NCBI RefSeq assembly: GCF_029227915.1
Contig: NC_079879.1
Location: 124,001 to 188,000, forward strand
From: Hydractinia symbiolongicarpus
Lineage: Eukaryota; Cnidaria; Hydrozoa; Anthoathecata; Hydractiniidae
Reading direction: 5' to 3'
DNA length: 64,000 bases
Within the stretch, counting starts at the first letter, position 1, and each line of letters starts with the position of its first letter. The notes beneath the pieces are model-generated. The model did no database searches, had not been told where the DNA came from, and was given only the letters and a program-made list of their open reading frames with translations. Of this stretch, positions 36,196 through 48,843 are shown one piece after another. Both the position numbers and the translations under genes were made by a program.

Positions 36196-37234
36196 GACTT
36201 GCAGTTTTCAAAATCGATTTCATTTTTGATGAGACGCTGTATAAAAGGAGTTTAATCTCCGGCAAACGAAAACCCGCGATTTGCCGTTAATCCCGGGCTT
36301 GACCCGTATAGTCGAATGTATACAAAGAAAGTAAACTTGGAGTAAACTCATTTCCCGAACGATTTTTTAAATTAATTTTTTACCACTAAAACGCATAAGA
36401 CTTGTAGTTTTCAAAAACGATTTCATTTTTGATGAGACGCTAAATAAAAGGAGTTTAATCTCCGGCAAACGAAAACCCGCGATTTCCCGTAAATCCCGGA
36501 CCCGGCCCGTATAGTCAAAAGTATACAAGGAAAGTACGCAGCGAGTAAACTCATTTCCCGCACGATTCTTTAAATTATTTTTTCACCACTAAAACGCATG
36601 AGACTTGTAGTTTTCAAAAATGATTTCATTTTTGATGAGACGCTGAATAAAAGGAGTTTAATCGCCGGCAAACGAAAACCCGCCATTTCCCGTAAATCCC
36701 GGACCCGGCCCGTATAGTCAAAAGTATACAAGGAAAGTACGCAGGGAGTAAACTCATTTCCCGAACGATTCTTTAAATTATTTTTTCACCACTAAAACGC
36801 ATGAGACTTGAAGTTTTCAAAAGTGATTTCATTTTTGATGAGACGCTGAACAAAAGGAGTTTAATCTCCTGCAAACGAAAACCTGCGATTTCCCGTAAAT
36901 CCTGGACCCGGCCCGTATGGTCAAAAGTATACAAGGAAAGTACGCAGGGAGTAAACTCATTTCCCGAACGATTCTTTAAATTATTTTTTCACCACTAAAA
37001 CGCATAAGACTTGTAGTTTTCAAAAGTGATTTCATTTTTGATGAGACGCTGAACAAAAGGAGTTTAATCTCCTGCAAGCGAAAACCCGCGATTTCCCGTA
37101 AATCCCGGACCCGGCCCGTATAGTCAAAAGTATACAAATAAAGTACGCAGGGAGTAAACTCATTTCCCGAACGATTCTTTAAATTATTTTTTTACCACTA
37201 AAACGCATGAGACTTGTAGTTTTCAAAAATGATT
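36196..37234 (+). repeat. Mixed right-domain satellite units
   Basis: Five units including forms with cagcgag, gaacaaaagg and ctcctgcaagcg shared with the neighbouring blocks. No gene seen. Confidence 0.7.
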
Positions 37235-39800
37235 TCATTTTTGATGAGACGCTGAATAAAAGGAGTTTAATCTTCGGCAAACGAAAACCCGCGAATACCC
37301 GTAAATCCCGGGCTTGACCTGTATAGTCGAATGTATAAAAAGAAAGTACCCAGGGAGTAAACTCATTTCCCGATCGATTTTTGAAATTATTTTTTCACCA
37401 CTAAGACGCATGAGACTTGTAGTTTTCAAAAATGATTTCATTTTTGATGAGACGCTGAATAAAAGAGTTTAATCTCCGGCAAACGAAAACCCGTGATTTC
37501 CCGTAAATCCCGGACCCGGCCCGTATAGTCAAAAGTATACAAAGAAAGTACGCAGGGAGTAAACTCATTTCCCGAAGGATTCTTTAAATTATTTTTTTAC
37601 CACTAAAACGCATGAGACTTGTAGTTTTCAAAAATGATTTCATGATTTCATTTTTGATGAGACGCGGAATAAAAGGAGTTTAATCACCGGCAAACGAAAA
37701 CCCGCGCTTTCCTGTAAATCCCGGGCTTGACCCGTATAGTCGAATGTATACAAAGAAAGTAAACTGGGAGTAAACTCATTTCCCGAACGATTTTTTAAAT
37801 TAATTTTTTACCACTAAAACGCATGAGACTTGTAGTTTTCAAAAACGATTTCATTTTTGATGAGACGCTGAATAAAAGGAGTTTAATTGCCGGCAAACGA
37901 AAACCCGCGATTTCCCGTAAATCCCGGACCCGGCCCGTATAGTCAAAAGTATACAAGGAAAGTACGCAGGGAGTAAACTCATTTCCAGAACGATTCTTTT
38001 AATTATTTTTTCACCACTAAAACGCATGAGACTTGTAGTTTTCAAAAGTGATTTCATTTTTGATGAGACGCTGAACAAAAGGAGTTTAATCTCCTGCAAA
38101 CGAAAACCTGCGATTTCCCGTAAATCCTGGACCCGGCCCGTATAGTCAAAAGTATACAAAGAAAGTACGCAGGGAGTAAACTCATTTCCCGAAGGATTCT
38201 TTAAATTATTTTTTTACCACTAAAACGCTTGAGACTTGTAGTTTTCAAAAATGATTTCATGATTTCATTTTTGATGAGACGCGGAATAAAAGGAGTTTAA
38301 TCTTCGGCAAACGAAAACCCGCGAATACCCGTAAATCCCGGGCTTGACCTGTATTGTCGAATGTATAAAAAGAAAGTACCCAGGGAGTAAACTCATTTCC
38401 CGATCGATTTTTGAAATTATTTTTTCACCACTAAGACGCATGAGACTTGTAGTTTTCAAAAATGATTTCATTTTTGATGAGACGCTGAATAAAAGAGTTT
38501 AATCTCCGGCAAACGAAAACCCGTGATTTCCCGTAAATCCCGGACCCGGCCCGTATAGTCAAAAGTACACAAAGAAAGTACGCAGGGAGTAAACTCATTT
38601 CCCGAAGGATTCTTTAAATTATTTTTTTACCACTAAAACGCATGAGACTTGTAGTTTTCAAAAATGATTTCATGATTTCATTTTTGATGAGACGCGGAAT
38701 AAAAGGAGTTTAATCACCGGCAAACGAAAACCCGCGCTTTCCTGTAAATCCCGGGCTTGACCCGTATAGTCGAATGTATACAAAGAAAGTAAACTGGGAG
38801 TAAACTCATTTCGCGAACGATTTTTTAAATTAATTTTTTACCACTAAAACGCATGAGACTTGTAGTTTTCAAAAACGATTTCATTTTTGATGAGACGCTG
38901 AATAAAAGGAGTTTAATTGCCGGCAAACGAAAACCCGCGATTTCCCGTAAATCCCGGACCCGGCCCGTATAGTCAAAAGTATACAAGGAAAGTACGCAGG
39001 GAGTAAACTCATTTCCAGAACGATTCTTTTAATTATTTTTTCACCACTAAAACGCATGAGACTTGTAGTTTTCAAAAGTGATTTCATTTTTGATGAGACG
39101 CTGAACAAAAGGAGTTTAATCTCCTGCAAACGAAAACCTGCGATTTCCCGTAAATCCTGGACCCGGCCCGTATAGTCAAAAGTATACAAAGAAAGTACGC
39201 AGGGAGTAAACTCATTTCCCGAAGGATTCTTTAAATTATTTTTTTACCACTAAAACGCATGAGACTTGTAGTTTTCAAAAATGATTTCATGATTTCATTT
39301 TTGATGAGACGCGGAATAAAAGGAGTTTAATCACCGGCAAACGAAAACCCGCGCTTTCCTGTAAATCCCGGGCTTGACCCGTATAGTCGAATGTATACAA
39401 AGAAAGTAAACTGGGAGTAAACTCATTTCCCGAACGATTTTTTAAATTAATTTTTTACCACTAAAACGCATGAGACTTGTAGTTTTCAAAAACGATTTCA
39501 TTTTTGATGAGACGCTGAATAAAAGGAGTTTAATTGCCGGCAAACGAAAACCCGCGATTTCCCGTAAATCCCGGACCCGGCCCGTATAGTCAAAAGTATA
39601 CAAGGAAAGTACGCAGGGAGTAAACTCATTTCCAGAACGATTCTTTTAATTATTTTTTCACCACTAAAACGCATGAGACTTGTAGTTTTCAAAAGTGATT
39701 TCATTTTTGATGAGACGCTGAACAAAAGGAGTTTAATCTCCTGCAAACGAAAACCTGCGATTTCCCGTAAATCCTGGACCCGGCCCGTATAGTCTAAAGT
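37235..39800 (+). repeat. 5-unit (1,030-bp) tandem duplication plus 3-unit partial copy
   Basis: Inserted units at 37,634 and 38,251 recur at 38,664 and 39,281, a step of 1,030 bp: five units, two of them with the 8-bp insertion and one with a small deletion. The rare cccgcgaataccc is at about 37,288 and 38,318. A further 3-unit piece repeats at 617 bp (tttccagaacgattctttt near 37,983, 39,013 and 39,630). Confidence 0.8.
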
Positions 39801-42040
39801 ATACAAGGAAAGTACGCAGGGAGTAAACTCATTTCCCGAACGATTCTTTAAATTATTTTTTCACCACTAAAACGCATAAGACTTGTAGTTTTCAAAAGTG
39901 ATTTCATTTTTGATGAGACGCTGAACAAAAGGAGTTTAATCTCCTGCAAGCGAAAACCCGCGATTTCCCGTAAATCCCGGACCCGGCCCGTATAGTCAAA
40001 AGTATACAAATAAAGTACGCAGGGAGTAAACTCATTTCCCGAACGATTCTTTAAATTATTTTTTTACCACTAAAACGCATGAGACTTGTAGTTTTCAAAA
40101 ATGATTTCATTTTTGATGAGACGCTGAATAAAAGGAGTTTAATCTTCGGCAAACGAAAACCCGCGATTACCCGTAAATCCCGGGCTTGACCTGTATAGTC
40201 GAATGTATAAAAAGAAAGTACCCAGGGAGTAAACTCATTTCCCGATTGATTTTTGAAATTATTTTTTCACCACTAAGACGCATGAGACTTGTAGTTTTCA
40301 AAAATGATTTTATTTTTGATGAGACGCTGAATAAAAGAGTTTAATCTCCGGCAAACGAAAACCCGTGATTTCCCGTAAATCCCGGACCCGGCCCGTATAG
40401 TCAAAAGTACACAAAGAAAGTACGCAGGGAGTAAACTCATTTCCCGAAGGATTCTTTAAATTATTTTTTTACCACTAAAACGCATGAGACTTGTAGTTTT
40501 CAAAAATGATTTCATGATTTCATTTTTGATGAGACGCGGAATAAAAGGAGTTTAATCACCGGCAAACGAAAACCCGCGCTTTCCTGTAAATCCCGGGCTT
40601 GACCCGTATAGTCGAATGTATACAAAGAAAGTAAACTGGGAGTAAACTCATTTCCCGAACGATTTTTTAAATTAATTTTTTACCACTAAAACGCATAACA
40701 CTTGTAGTTTTCAAAAACGATTTCATTTTTGATGAAACGCTGAATAAAAGGAGTTTTATCTCCGGCAAACGAAAACCCGCGATTTCCCGTAAATCCCGGA
40801 CCCGGCCCGTATAGTCAAAAGTATACAAGGAAAGTACGCAGGGAGTAAACTCATTTCCCGAACGATTCTTTAAATTATTTTTTCACCACTAAAACGCATG
40901 AGACTTGTAGTTTTCAAAAGTGATTTCATTTTTGATGAGACGCTGAACAAAAGGAGTTTAATCTCCTGCAAACAAAAACCTGCGATTTCCCGTAAATCCC
41001 GGACCCGGCCCGTATAGTCAAAAGTATACAAGGAAAGTACGCAGGGAGTAAACTCATTTCCCGAACGATTCTTTAAATTATTTTTTCACCACTAAAACGC
41101 ATGAGACTTGTAGTTTTCAAAAGTGATTTCATTTTTGATGAGACGCTGAACAAAAGGAGTTTAATCTCCTGCAAACGAAAACCCGCGATTTCCCGTAAAT
41201 CCCGGACCCGGCCCGTATAGTCAAAAGTATACAAATAAAGTACGCAGGGAGTAAACTCATTTCCCGAACGATTCTTTAAGTTATTTTTTTACCACTAAAA
41301 CGCATGAGACTTGTAGTTTTCAAAAATGATTTCATTTTTGATGAGACGCTGAATAAAAGAAGTTTAATCTTCGGCAAACGAAAACCCGCGATTACCCGTA
41401 AATCCCGGGCTTGACCTGTATAGTCGAATGTATAAAAAGAAAGTACCCAGGGAGTAAACTCATTTCCCGATCGATTTTTGCAATTATTTTTTCACCACTA
41501 AGACGCATGAGACTTGTAGTTTTCAAAAATGATTTCATTTTTGATGAGACGCTGAATAAAAGAGTTTAATCTCCGGCAAACGAAAACCCGTGATTTCCCG
41601 TAAATCCCGGACCCGGCCCGTATAGTCAAAAGTACACAAAGAAAGTACGCAGGGAGTAAACTCATTTCCCGAAGGATTCTTTAAATTATTTTTTTACCAC
41701 TAAAACGCATGAGACTTGTAGTTTTCAAAAATGATTTCATGATTTCATTTTTGATGAGACGCGGAATAAAAGGAGTTTAATCACCGGCAAACGAAAACCC
41801 GCTCTTTCCTGTAAATCCCGGGCTTGACCCGTATAGTCGAATGTATACAAAGAAAGTAAACTAGGAGTAAACTCATTTCCCGAACGATTTTTTAAATTAA
41901 TTTTTTACCACTAAAACGCATAACACTTGTAGTTTTCAAAAACAATTTCATTTTTGATGAGACGCTGAATAAAAGGAGTTTTATCTCCGGCAAACGAAAA
42001 ACCGTGATTTCCCGTAAATCCCGGACCCGGCCCGTATAGT
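39801..42040 (+). repeat. 6-unit (1,225-bp) tandem duplication
   Basis: Inserted units at 40,506 and 41,731 and the variant cgcataacacttg (about 40,691 and 41,916) are 1,225 bp apart. The cgattaccc variant is at about 40,164 and 41,389. Unlike most blocks, the second copy changes character before the end (ataaagtacg to atagagtacg near 42,050), where the next 2-unit duplication begins. Confidence 0.75.
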
Positions 42041-42700
42041 CAAAAGTATACAAATAGAGTACGCAGGGAGTAAACTCATTTCCCGAACGATTTTTTAAAT
42101 TATTTTTTCACCACTAAAACGCATGAGACTTGTAGTTTTCAAAAATGATTTCATTTTTGATGAGACGCTGAATAAAAGGAGAATCGCCGGCAAACGAAAA
42201 GACCCGCGATTTGCCGTAAATCCCGGGCTTGACCCGTATAGTCGAATGTATACAAAGAAAGTAAACTGGGAGTAAACTCATTTCCCGAACGATTTTTTAA
42301 ATTAATTTTTTACCACTAAAACGCATAAGACTTGTAGTTTTCAAAAACGATTTCATTTTTGATGAGACGCTGAATAAAAGGAGTTTTATCTCCGGCAAAC
42401 GAAAAACCGTGATTTCCCGTAAATCCCGGACCCGGCCCGTATAGTCAAAAGTATACAAATAGAGTACGCAGGGAGTAAACTCATTTCCCGAACGATTTTT
42501 TAAATTATTTTTTCACCACTAAAACGCATGAGACTTGTAGTTTTCAAAAATGATTTCATTTTTGATGAGACGCTGAATAAAAGGAGAATCGCCGGCAAAC
42601 GAAAAGACCCGCGATTTGCCGTAAATCCCGGGCTTGACCCGTATAGTCGAATGTATACAAAGAAAGTAAACTGGGAGTAAACTCATTTCCCGAACGATTT
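41880..42700 (+). repeat. 2-unit (405-bp) tandem duplication with 3-bp deletion units
   Basis: The private form acgaaaagacccgcg is at about 42,195 and 42,600, and aaaaaccgtgattt at about 42,000 and 42,405, both 405 bp apart. These are the first units with ggagaatcgcc in place of ggagtttaatcgcc, a 3-bp deletion found afterwards only in the right part of the window (about 44,010; 45,233; 47,265; 49,297; 51,322; 56,803; and as ggggaatcgcc at 59,239; 59,845; 61,059). Confidence 0.75.
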
Positions 42701-43558
42701 TTTAAATTAATTTTTTACCACTAAAACGCATAAGACTTGTAGTTTTCAAAAACGATTTCATTTTTGATGAGACGCTGAATAAAAGGAGTTTAATCGCCGG
42801 CAAACGAAAACCCGCGATTTCCCGTAAATCCCGGACCCGGCCCGTATAGTCAAAAGTACACAAGGAAAGTACGCAGGGAGTAAACTCATTTCCCGAACGA
42901 TTCTTTAAATTATTTTTTCACCACTAAAACGCATGAGACTTGTAGTTTTCAAAAGTGATTTCATTTTTGATGAGACGCTGAATAAAAGGAGTTTAATCTC
43001 CTGCAAACGAAAACCCGTGATTTCCCCTAAATCCCGGACCCGGGCCGTATAGTCAAAAGTACACAAAGAAAGTACGCAGGGAGTAAACTCATTTCCCGAA
43101 CGATTCTTTAAATTATTTTTTCACTACTAAAACGCATGAGACTTGTAGTTTTCAAAAGTGATTTCATTTTTGATGAGACGCTGAACAAAAGAAGTTTAAT
43201 CTCCGGCAAACGAAAACCCGCGATTTCCCGTGAATCCCGGACCCGGCCCGTATAGTCAAAAGTATACAAATAAAGTACGCAGGGAGTAAACTCATTTCCC
43301 GAACGATTCTTTAAATTATTTTTTTACCACTAAAACGCATGAGACTTGTAGTTTTCAAAAATGATTTCATTTTTGATGAGACGCTGAATAAAAGGAGTTT
43401 AATCTTCGGCAAACGAAAACCCGCGATTACCCGTAAATCCCGGGCTTGACCTGTATAGTCGAATGTATAAAAAGAAAGTACCCAGGGAGTAAACTCATTT
43501 CCCGATCGATTTTTGAAATTATTTTTTCACCACTAAGACGCATGAGACTTGTAGTTTT
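42701..43558 (+). repeat. Right-domain satellite units leading into the 10-unit block
   Basis: About four units of the same types as in the following higher-order repeat: ctcctgc/cccgtgatttcccct, gaacaaaagaag, ttcggc/cgattaccc. No gene seen. Confidence 0.7.
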
Positions 43559-44779
43559 CAAAACTTATTTCATTTTTGATGAGACGCTGAATAAAAGAGT
43601 TTAATCTCCGGCAAACGAAAACCCGTGATTTCCCGTAAATCCCGGACCCGGCCCGTATAGTCAAAAGTACACAAAGAAAGTACGCAGGGAGTAAACTCAT
43701 TTCCCGAAGGATTCTTTAAATTATTTTTTTACCACTAAAACGCATGAGACTTGTAGTTTTCCAAAATGATTTCATGATTTCATTTTTGATGAGACGCGGA
43801 ATAAAAGGAGTTTAATCACCGGCAAACGAAAACCCGCGCTTTCCTGTAAATCCCGGGCTTGACCCGTATAGTCGAATGTATACAAAGAAAGTAAACTAGG
43901 AGTAAACTCATTTCCCGAACGATTTTTTAAATTAATTTTTTACCACTAAAACGCATAAGACTTGTAGTTTTCAAAAATGATTTCATTTTTGATGAGACGC
44001 TGAATAAAAGGAGAATCGCCGGCAAACGAAAACCCGCGATTTGCCGTAAATCCCGGGCTTGACCCGTATAGTCGAATGTATACAAAGAAAGTAAACTGGG
44101 AGTAAACTCATTTCCCGAACGATTCTTTAAATTATTTTTTCACCACTAAAACGCACGAGACTTGTAGTTTTCAAAAGTGATTTCATTTTTGATGAGACGC
44201 TGAATAAAAGGAGTTTAATCTCCTGCAAACGAAAACCCGTGATTTCCCCTAAATCCCGGACCCGGGCCGTATAGTCAAAAGTACACAAAGAAAGTACGCA
44301 GGGAGTAAACTCATTTCCCGAACGATTCTTTAAATTATTTTTTCACTACTAAAACGCATGAGACTTGTAGTTTTCAAAAGTGATTTCATTTTTGATGAGA
44401 CGCTGAACAAAAGAAGTTTAATCTCCGGCAAACGAAAACCCGCGATTTCCCGTAAATCCCGGACCTGGCCCGTATAGTCAAAAGTATACAAATAAAGTAC
44501 GCAGGGAGTAAACTCATTTCCCGAACGGTTCTTTAAATTATTTTTTTACCATTAAAACGCATGAGACTTGTAGTTTTCAAAAATGATTTCATTTTTGATG
44601 AGACGCTGAATAAAAGAGTTTAATCTCCGGCAAACGAAAACCCGCGATTACCCGTAAATCCCGGGCTTGACCTGTATAGTCGAATGTATAAAAAGAAAGT
44701 ACCCAGGGAGTAAACTCATTTCCCGATCGATTTTTGAAATTATTTTTTCACCACTAAGACGCATGAGACTTGTAGTTTT
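43559..44779 (+). repeat. Shortened higher-order repeat, 6 units (1,221 bp)
   Basis: Bounded by the private form caaaacttatttc at 43,559 and 44,780. It has the same unit order as the next three 2,032-bp blocks but lacks a 4-unit piece (2,032 minus 1,221 is 811). It may be the shorter ancestor or a deletion derivative; the sequence alone does not decide. Confidence 0.75.
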
Positions 44780-46811
44780 CAAAACTTATTTCATTTTTGA
44801 TGAGACGCTGAATAAAAGAGTTTAATCTCCGGCAAACGAAAACCCGTGATTTCCCGTAAATCCCGGACCCGGCCCGTATAGTCAAAAGTACACAAAGAAA
44901 GTACGCAGGGAGTAAACTCATTTCCCGAAGGATTCTTTAAATTATTTTTTTACCACTAAAACGCATGAGACTTGTAGTTTTCCAAAATGATTTCATGATT
45001 TCATTTTTGATGAGACGCGGAATAAAAGGAGTTTAATCACCGGCAAACGAAAACCCGCGCTTTCCTGTAAATCCCGGGCTTGACCCGTATAGTCGAATGT
45101 ATACAAAGAAAGTAAACTAGGAGTAAACTCATTTCCCGAACGATTTTTTAAATTAATTTTTTACCACTAAAACGCATAAGACTTGTAGTTTTCAAAAATG
45201 ATTTCATTTTTGATGAGACGCTGAATAAAAGGAGAATCGCCGGCAAAGGAAAACCCGCGATTTGCCGTAAATCCCGGGCTTGACCCGTATAGTCGAATGT
45301 ATACAAAGAAAGTAAACTGGGAGTAAACTCATTTCCCGAACGATTTTTTAAATTAATTTTTTACCACTAAAACGCATAAGACTTGTAGTTTTCAAAAACG
45401 ATTTCATTTTTGATGAGACGCTGAATAAAAGGAGTTTAATCACCGGCAAACGAAAACCCGCGATTTCCCGTAAATCCCGGACCCGGCCCGTATAGTCAAA
45501 AGTATACAAGGAAAGTACGCAGGGAGTAAACTCATTTCCCGAACGATTCTTTAAATTATTTTTTCACCACTAAAACGCATGAGACTTGTAGTTTTCAAAA
45601 GTGATTTCATTTTTGATGAGACGCTGAATAAAAGGAGTTTAATCTCCTGCAAACGAAAACCCGTGATTTCCCCTAAATCCCGGACCCGGGCCGTATAGTC
45701 AAAAGTACACAAAGAAAGTACGCAGGGAGTAAACTCATTTCCCGAACGATTCTTTAAATTATTTTTTCACTACTAAAACGCATGAGACTTGTAGTTTTCA
45801 AAAGTGATTTCATTTTTGATGAGACGCTGAACAAAAGAAGTTTAATCTCCGGCAAACGAAAACCCGCGATTTCCCGTAAATCCCGGACCTGGCCCGTATA
45901 GTCAAAAGTATACAAATAAAGTACGCAGGGAGTAAACTCATTTCCCGAACGGTTCTTTAAATTATTTTTTTACCATTAAAACGCATGAGACTTGTAGTTT
46001 TCAAAAATGATTTCATTTTTGATGAGACGCTGAATAAAAGAGTTTAATCTCCGGCAAACGAAAACCCGCGATTTCCCGTAAATCCCGGACCCGGCCCGTA
46101 TAGTCGAATGTATACAAAGAAAGTAAACTGGGAGTAAACTCATTTCCCGAACGATTCTTTAAATTATTTTTTCACCACTAAAACGCATGAGACTTGTAGT
46201 TTTCAAAAGTGATTTCATTTTTGATGAGACGCTGAATAAAAGGAGTTTAATCTCCTGCAAACGAAAACCCGTGATTTCCCCTAAATCCCGGACCCGGGCC
46301 GTATAGTCAAAAGTACACAAAGAAAGTACGCAGGGAGTAAACTCATTTCCCGAACGATTCTTTAAATTATTTTTTCACTACTAAAACGCATGAGACTTGT
46401 AGTTTTCAAAAGTGATTTCATTTTTGATGAGACGCTGAACAAAAGAAGTTTAATCTCCGGCAAACGAAAACCCGCGATTTCCCGTAAATCCCGGACCTGG
46501 CCCGTATAGTCAAAAGTATACAAATAAAGTACGCAGGGAGTAAACTCATTTCCCGAACGGTTCTTTAAATTATTTTTTTACCATTAAAACGCATGAGACT
46601 TGTAGTTTTCAAAAATGATTTCATTTTTGATGAGACTCTGAATAAAAGAGTTTAATCTCCGGCAAACGAAAACCCGCGATTACCCGTAAATCCCGGGCTT
46701 GACCTGTATAGTCGAATGTATAAAAAGAAAGTACCCAGGGAGTAAACTCATTTCCCGATCGATTTTTGAAATTATTTTTTCACCACTAAGACGCATGAGA
46801 CTTGTAGTTTT
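44780..46811 (+). repeat. 10-unit higher-order repeat (2,032 bp), copy A
   Basis: Bounded by caaaacttatttc at 44,780 and 46,812. The acccaggg landmark at 44,701 recurs at 46,733, 48,765 and 50,797, exactly 2,032 bp each time. It contains one inserted unit (44,987) and one deletion unit (about 45,233). Near 46,070-46,120 it carries a recombinant unit not found in copies B and C, and gagactctg near 46,633. Confidence 0.85.
46077..46121 (+). repeat. Class I/II recombinant unit
   Basis: Class I core (cccggacccggcccg) is joined to a class II segment (gtatagtcgaatgtatac) followed by aaactggg. This is the reciprocal of the II/I recombinants near 2,000 and 14,790. The same junction exists 17,049 bp downstream (about 63,130-63,170), so it predates that duplication. 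Confidence 0.65.
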
Positions 46812-48843
46812 CAAAACTTATTTCATTTTTGATGAGACGCTGAATAAAAGAGTTTAATCTCCGGCAAACGAAAACCCGTGATTTCCCGTAAATCCCGGAC
46901 CCGGCCCGTATAGTCAAAAGTACACAAAGAAAGTACGCAGGGAGTAAACTCATTTCCCGAAGGATTCTTTAAATTATTTTTTTACCACTAAAACGCATGA
47001 GACTTGTAGTTTTCCAAAATGATTTCATGATTTCATTTTTGATGAGACGCGGAATAAAAGGAGTTTAATCACCGGCAAACGAAAACCCGCGCTTTCCTGT
47101 AAATCCCGGGCTTGACCCGTATAGTCGAATGTATACAAAGAAAGTAAACTAGGAGTAAACTCATTTCCCGAACGATTTTTTAAATTAATTTTTTACCACT
47201 AAAACGCATAAGACTTGTAGTTTTCAAAAATGATTTCATTTTTGATGAGACGCTGAATAAAAGGAGAATCGCCGGCAAAGGAAAACCCGCGATTTGCCGT
47301 AAATCCCGGGCTTGACCCGTATAGTCGAATGTATACAAAGAAAGTAAACTGGGAGTAAACTCATTTCCCGAACGATTTTTTAAATTAATTTTTTACCACT
47401 AAAACGCATAAGACTTGTAGTTTTCAAAAACGATTTCATTTTTGATGAGACGCTGAATAAAAGGAGTTTAATCACCGGCAAACGAAAACCCGCGATTTCC
47501 CGTAAATCCCGGACCCGGCCCGTATAGTCAAAAGTATACAAGGAAAGTACGCAGGGAGTAAACTCATTTCCCGAACGATTCTTTAAATTATTTTTTCACC
47601 ACTAAAACGCATGAGACTTGTAGTTTTCAAAAGTGATTTCATTTTTGATGAGACGCTGAATAAAAGGAGTTTAATCTCCTGCAAACGAAAACCCGTGATT
47701 TCCCCTAAATCCCGGACCCGGGCCGTATAGTCAAAAGTACACAAAGAAAGTACGCAGGGAGTAAACTCATTTCCCGAACGATTCTTTAAATTATTTTTTC
47801 ACTACTAAAACGCATGAGACTTGTAGTTTTCAAAAGTGATTTCATTTTTGATGAGACGCTGAACAAAAGAAGTTTAATCTCCGGCAAACGAAAACCCGCG
47901 ATTTCCCGTAAATCCCGGACCTGGCCCGTATAGTCAAAAGTATACAAATAAAGTACGCAGGGAGTAAACTCATTTCCCGAACGGTTCTTTAAATTATTTT
48001 TTTACCATTAAAACGCATGACACTTGTAGTTTTCAAAAATGATTTCATTTTTGATGAGACGCTGAATAAAAGAGTTTAATCTCCGGCAAACGAAAACCCG
48101 CGATTTCCCGTAAATCCCGGGCTTGACCCGTATAGTCGAATGTATACAAAGAAAGTAAACTGGGAGTAAACTCATTTCCCGAACGATTTTTTAAATTATT
48201 TTTTCACCACCAAAACGCATGAGACTTGTAGTTTTTAAAAATGATTTCATTTTTGATGAGACGCTGAATAAAAGGAGTTTAATCTCCTGCAAACGAAAAC
48301 ACGTGATTTCCCCTAAATCCCGGACCCGGGCCGTATAGTCAAAAGTACACAAAGAAAGTACCCAGGGAGTAAACTCATTTCCCGAACGATTCTTTAAATT
48401 ATTTTTTCACTACTAAAACGCATGAGACTTGTAGTTTTCAAAAGTGATTTCATTTTTGATGAGACGCTGAACAAAAGAAGTTTAATCTCCGGCAAACGAA
48501 AACCCGCGATTTCCCGTGAATCCCGGACCCGGCCCGTATAGTCAAAAGTATACAAATAAAGTACGCAGGGAGTAAACTCATTTCCCGAACGGTTCTTTAA
48601 ATTATTTTTTTACCATTAAAACGCATGAGACTTGTAGTTTTCAAAAATGATTTCATTTTTGATGAGACGCTGAATAAAAGAGTTTAATCTCCGGCAAACG
48701 AAAACCCGCGATTACCCGTAAATCCCGGGCTTGACCTGTATAGTCGAATGTATAAAAAGAAAGTACCCAGGGAGTAAACTCATTTCCCGATCGATTTTTG
48801 AAATTATTTTTTCACCACTAAGACGCATGAGACTTGTAGTTTT
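46812..48843 (+). repeat. 10-unit higher-order repeat (2,032 bp), copy B
   Basis: Bounded by caaaacttatttc at 46,812 and 48,844. Inserted unit at 47,019, 2,032 bp from its partner in copy A. Near 48,050-48,300 it has regular class II sequence with caccaccaaaacg and gtttttaaaaatg, shared with copy C but not with copy A. A private cgcatgacacttg is at about 48,012. Confidence 0.85.
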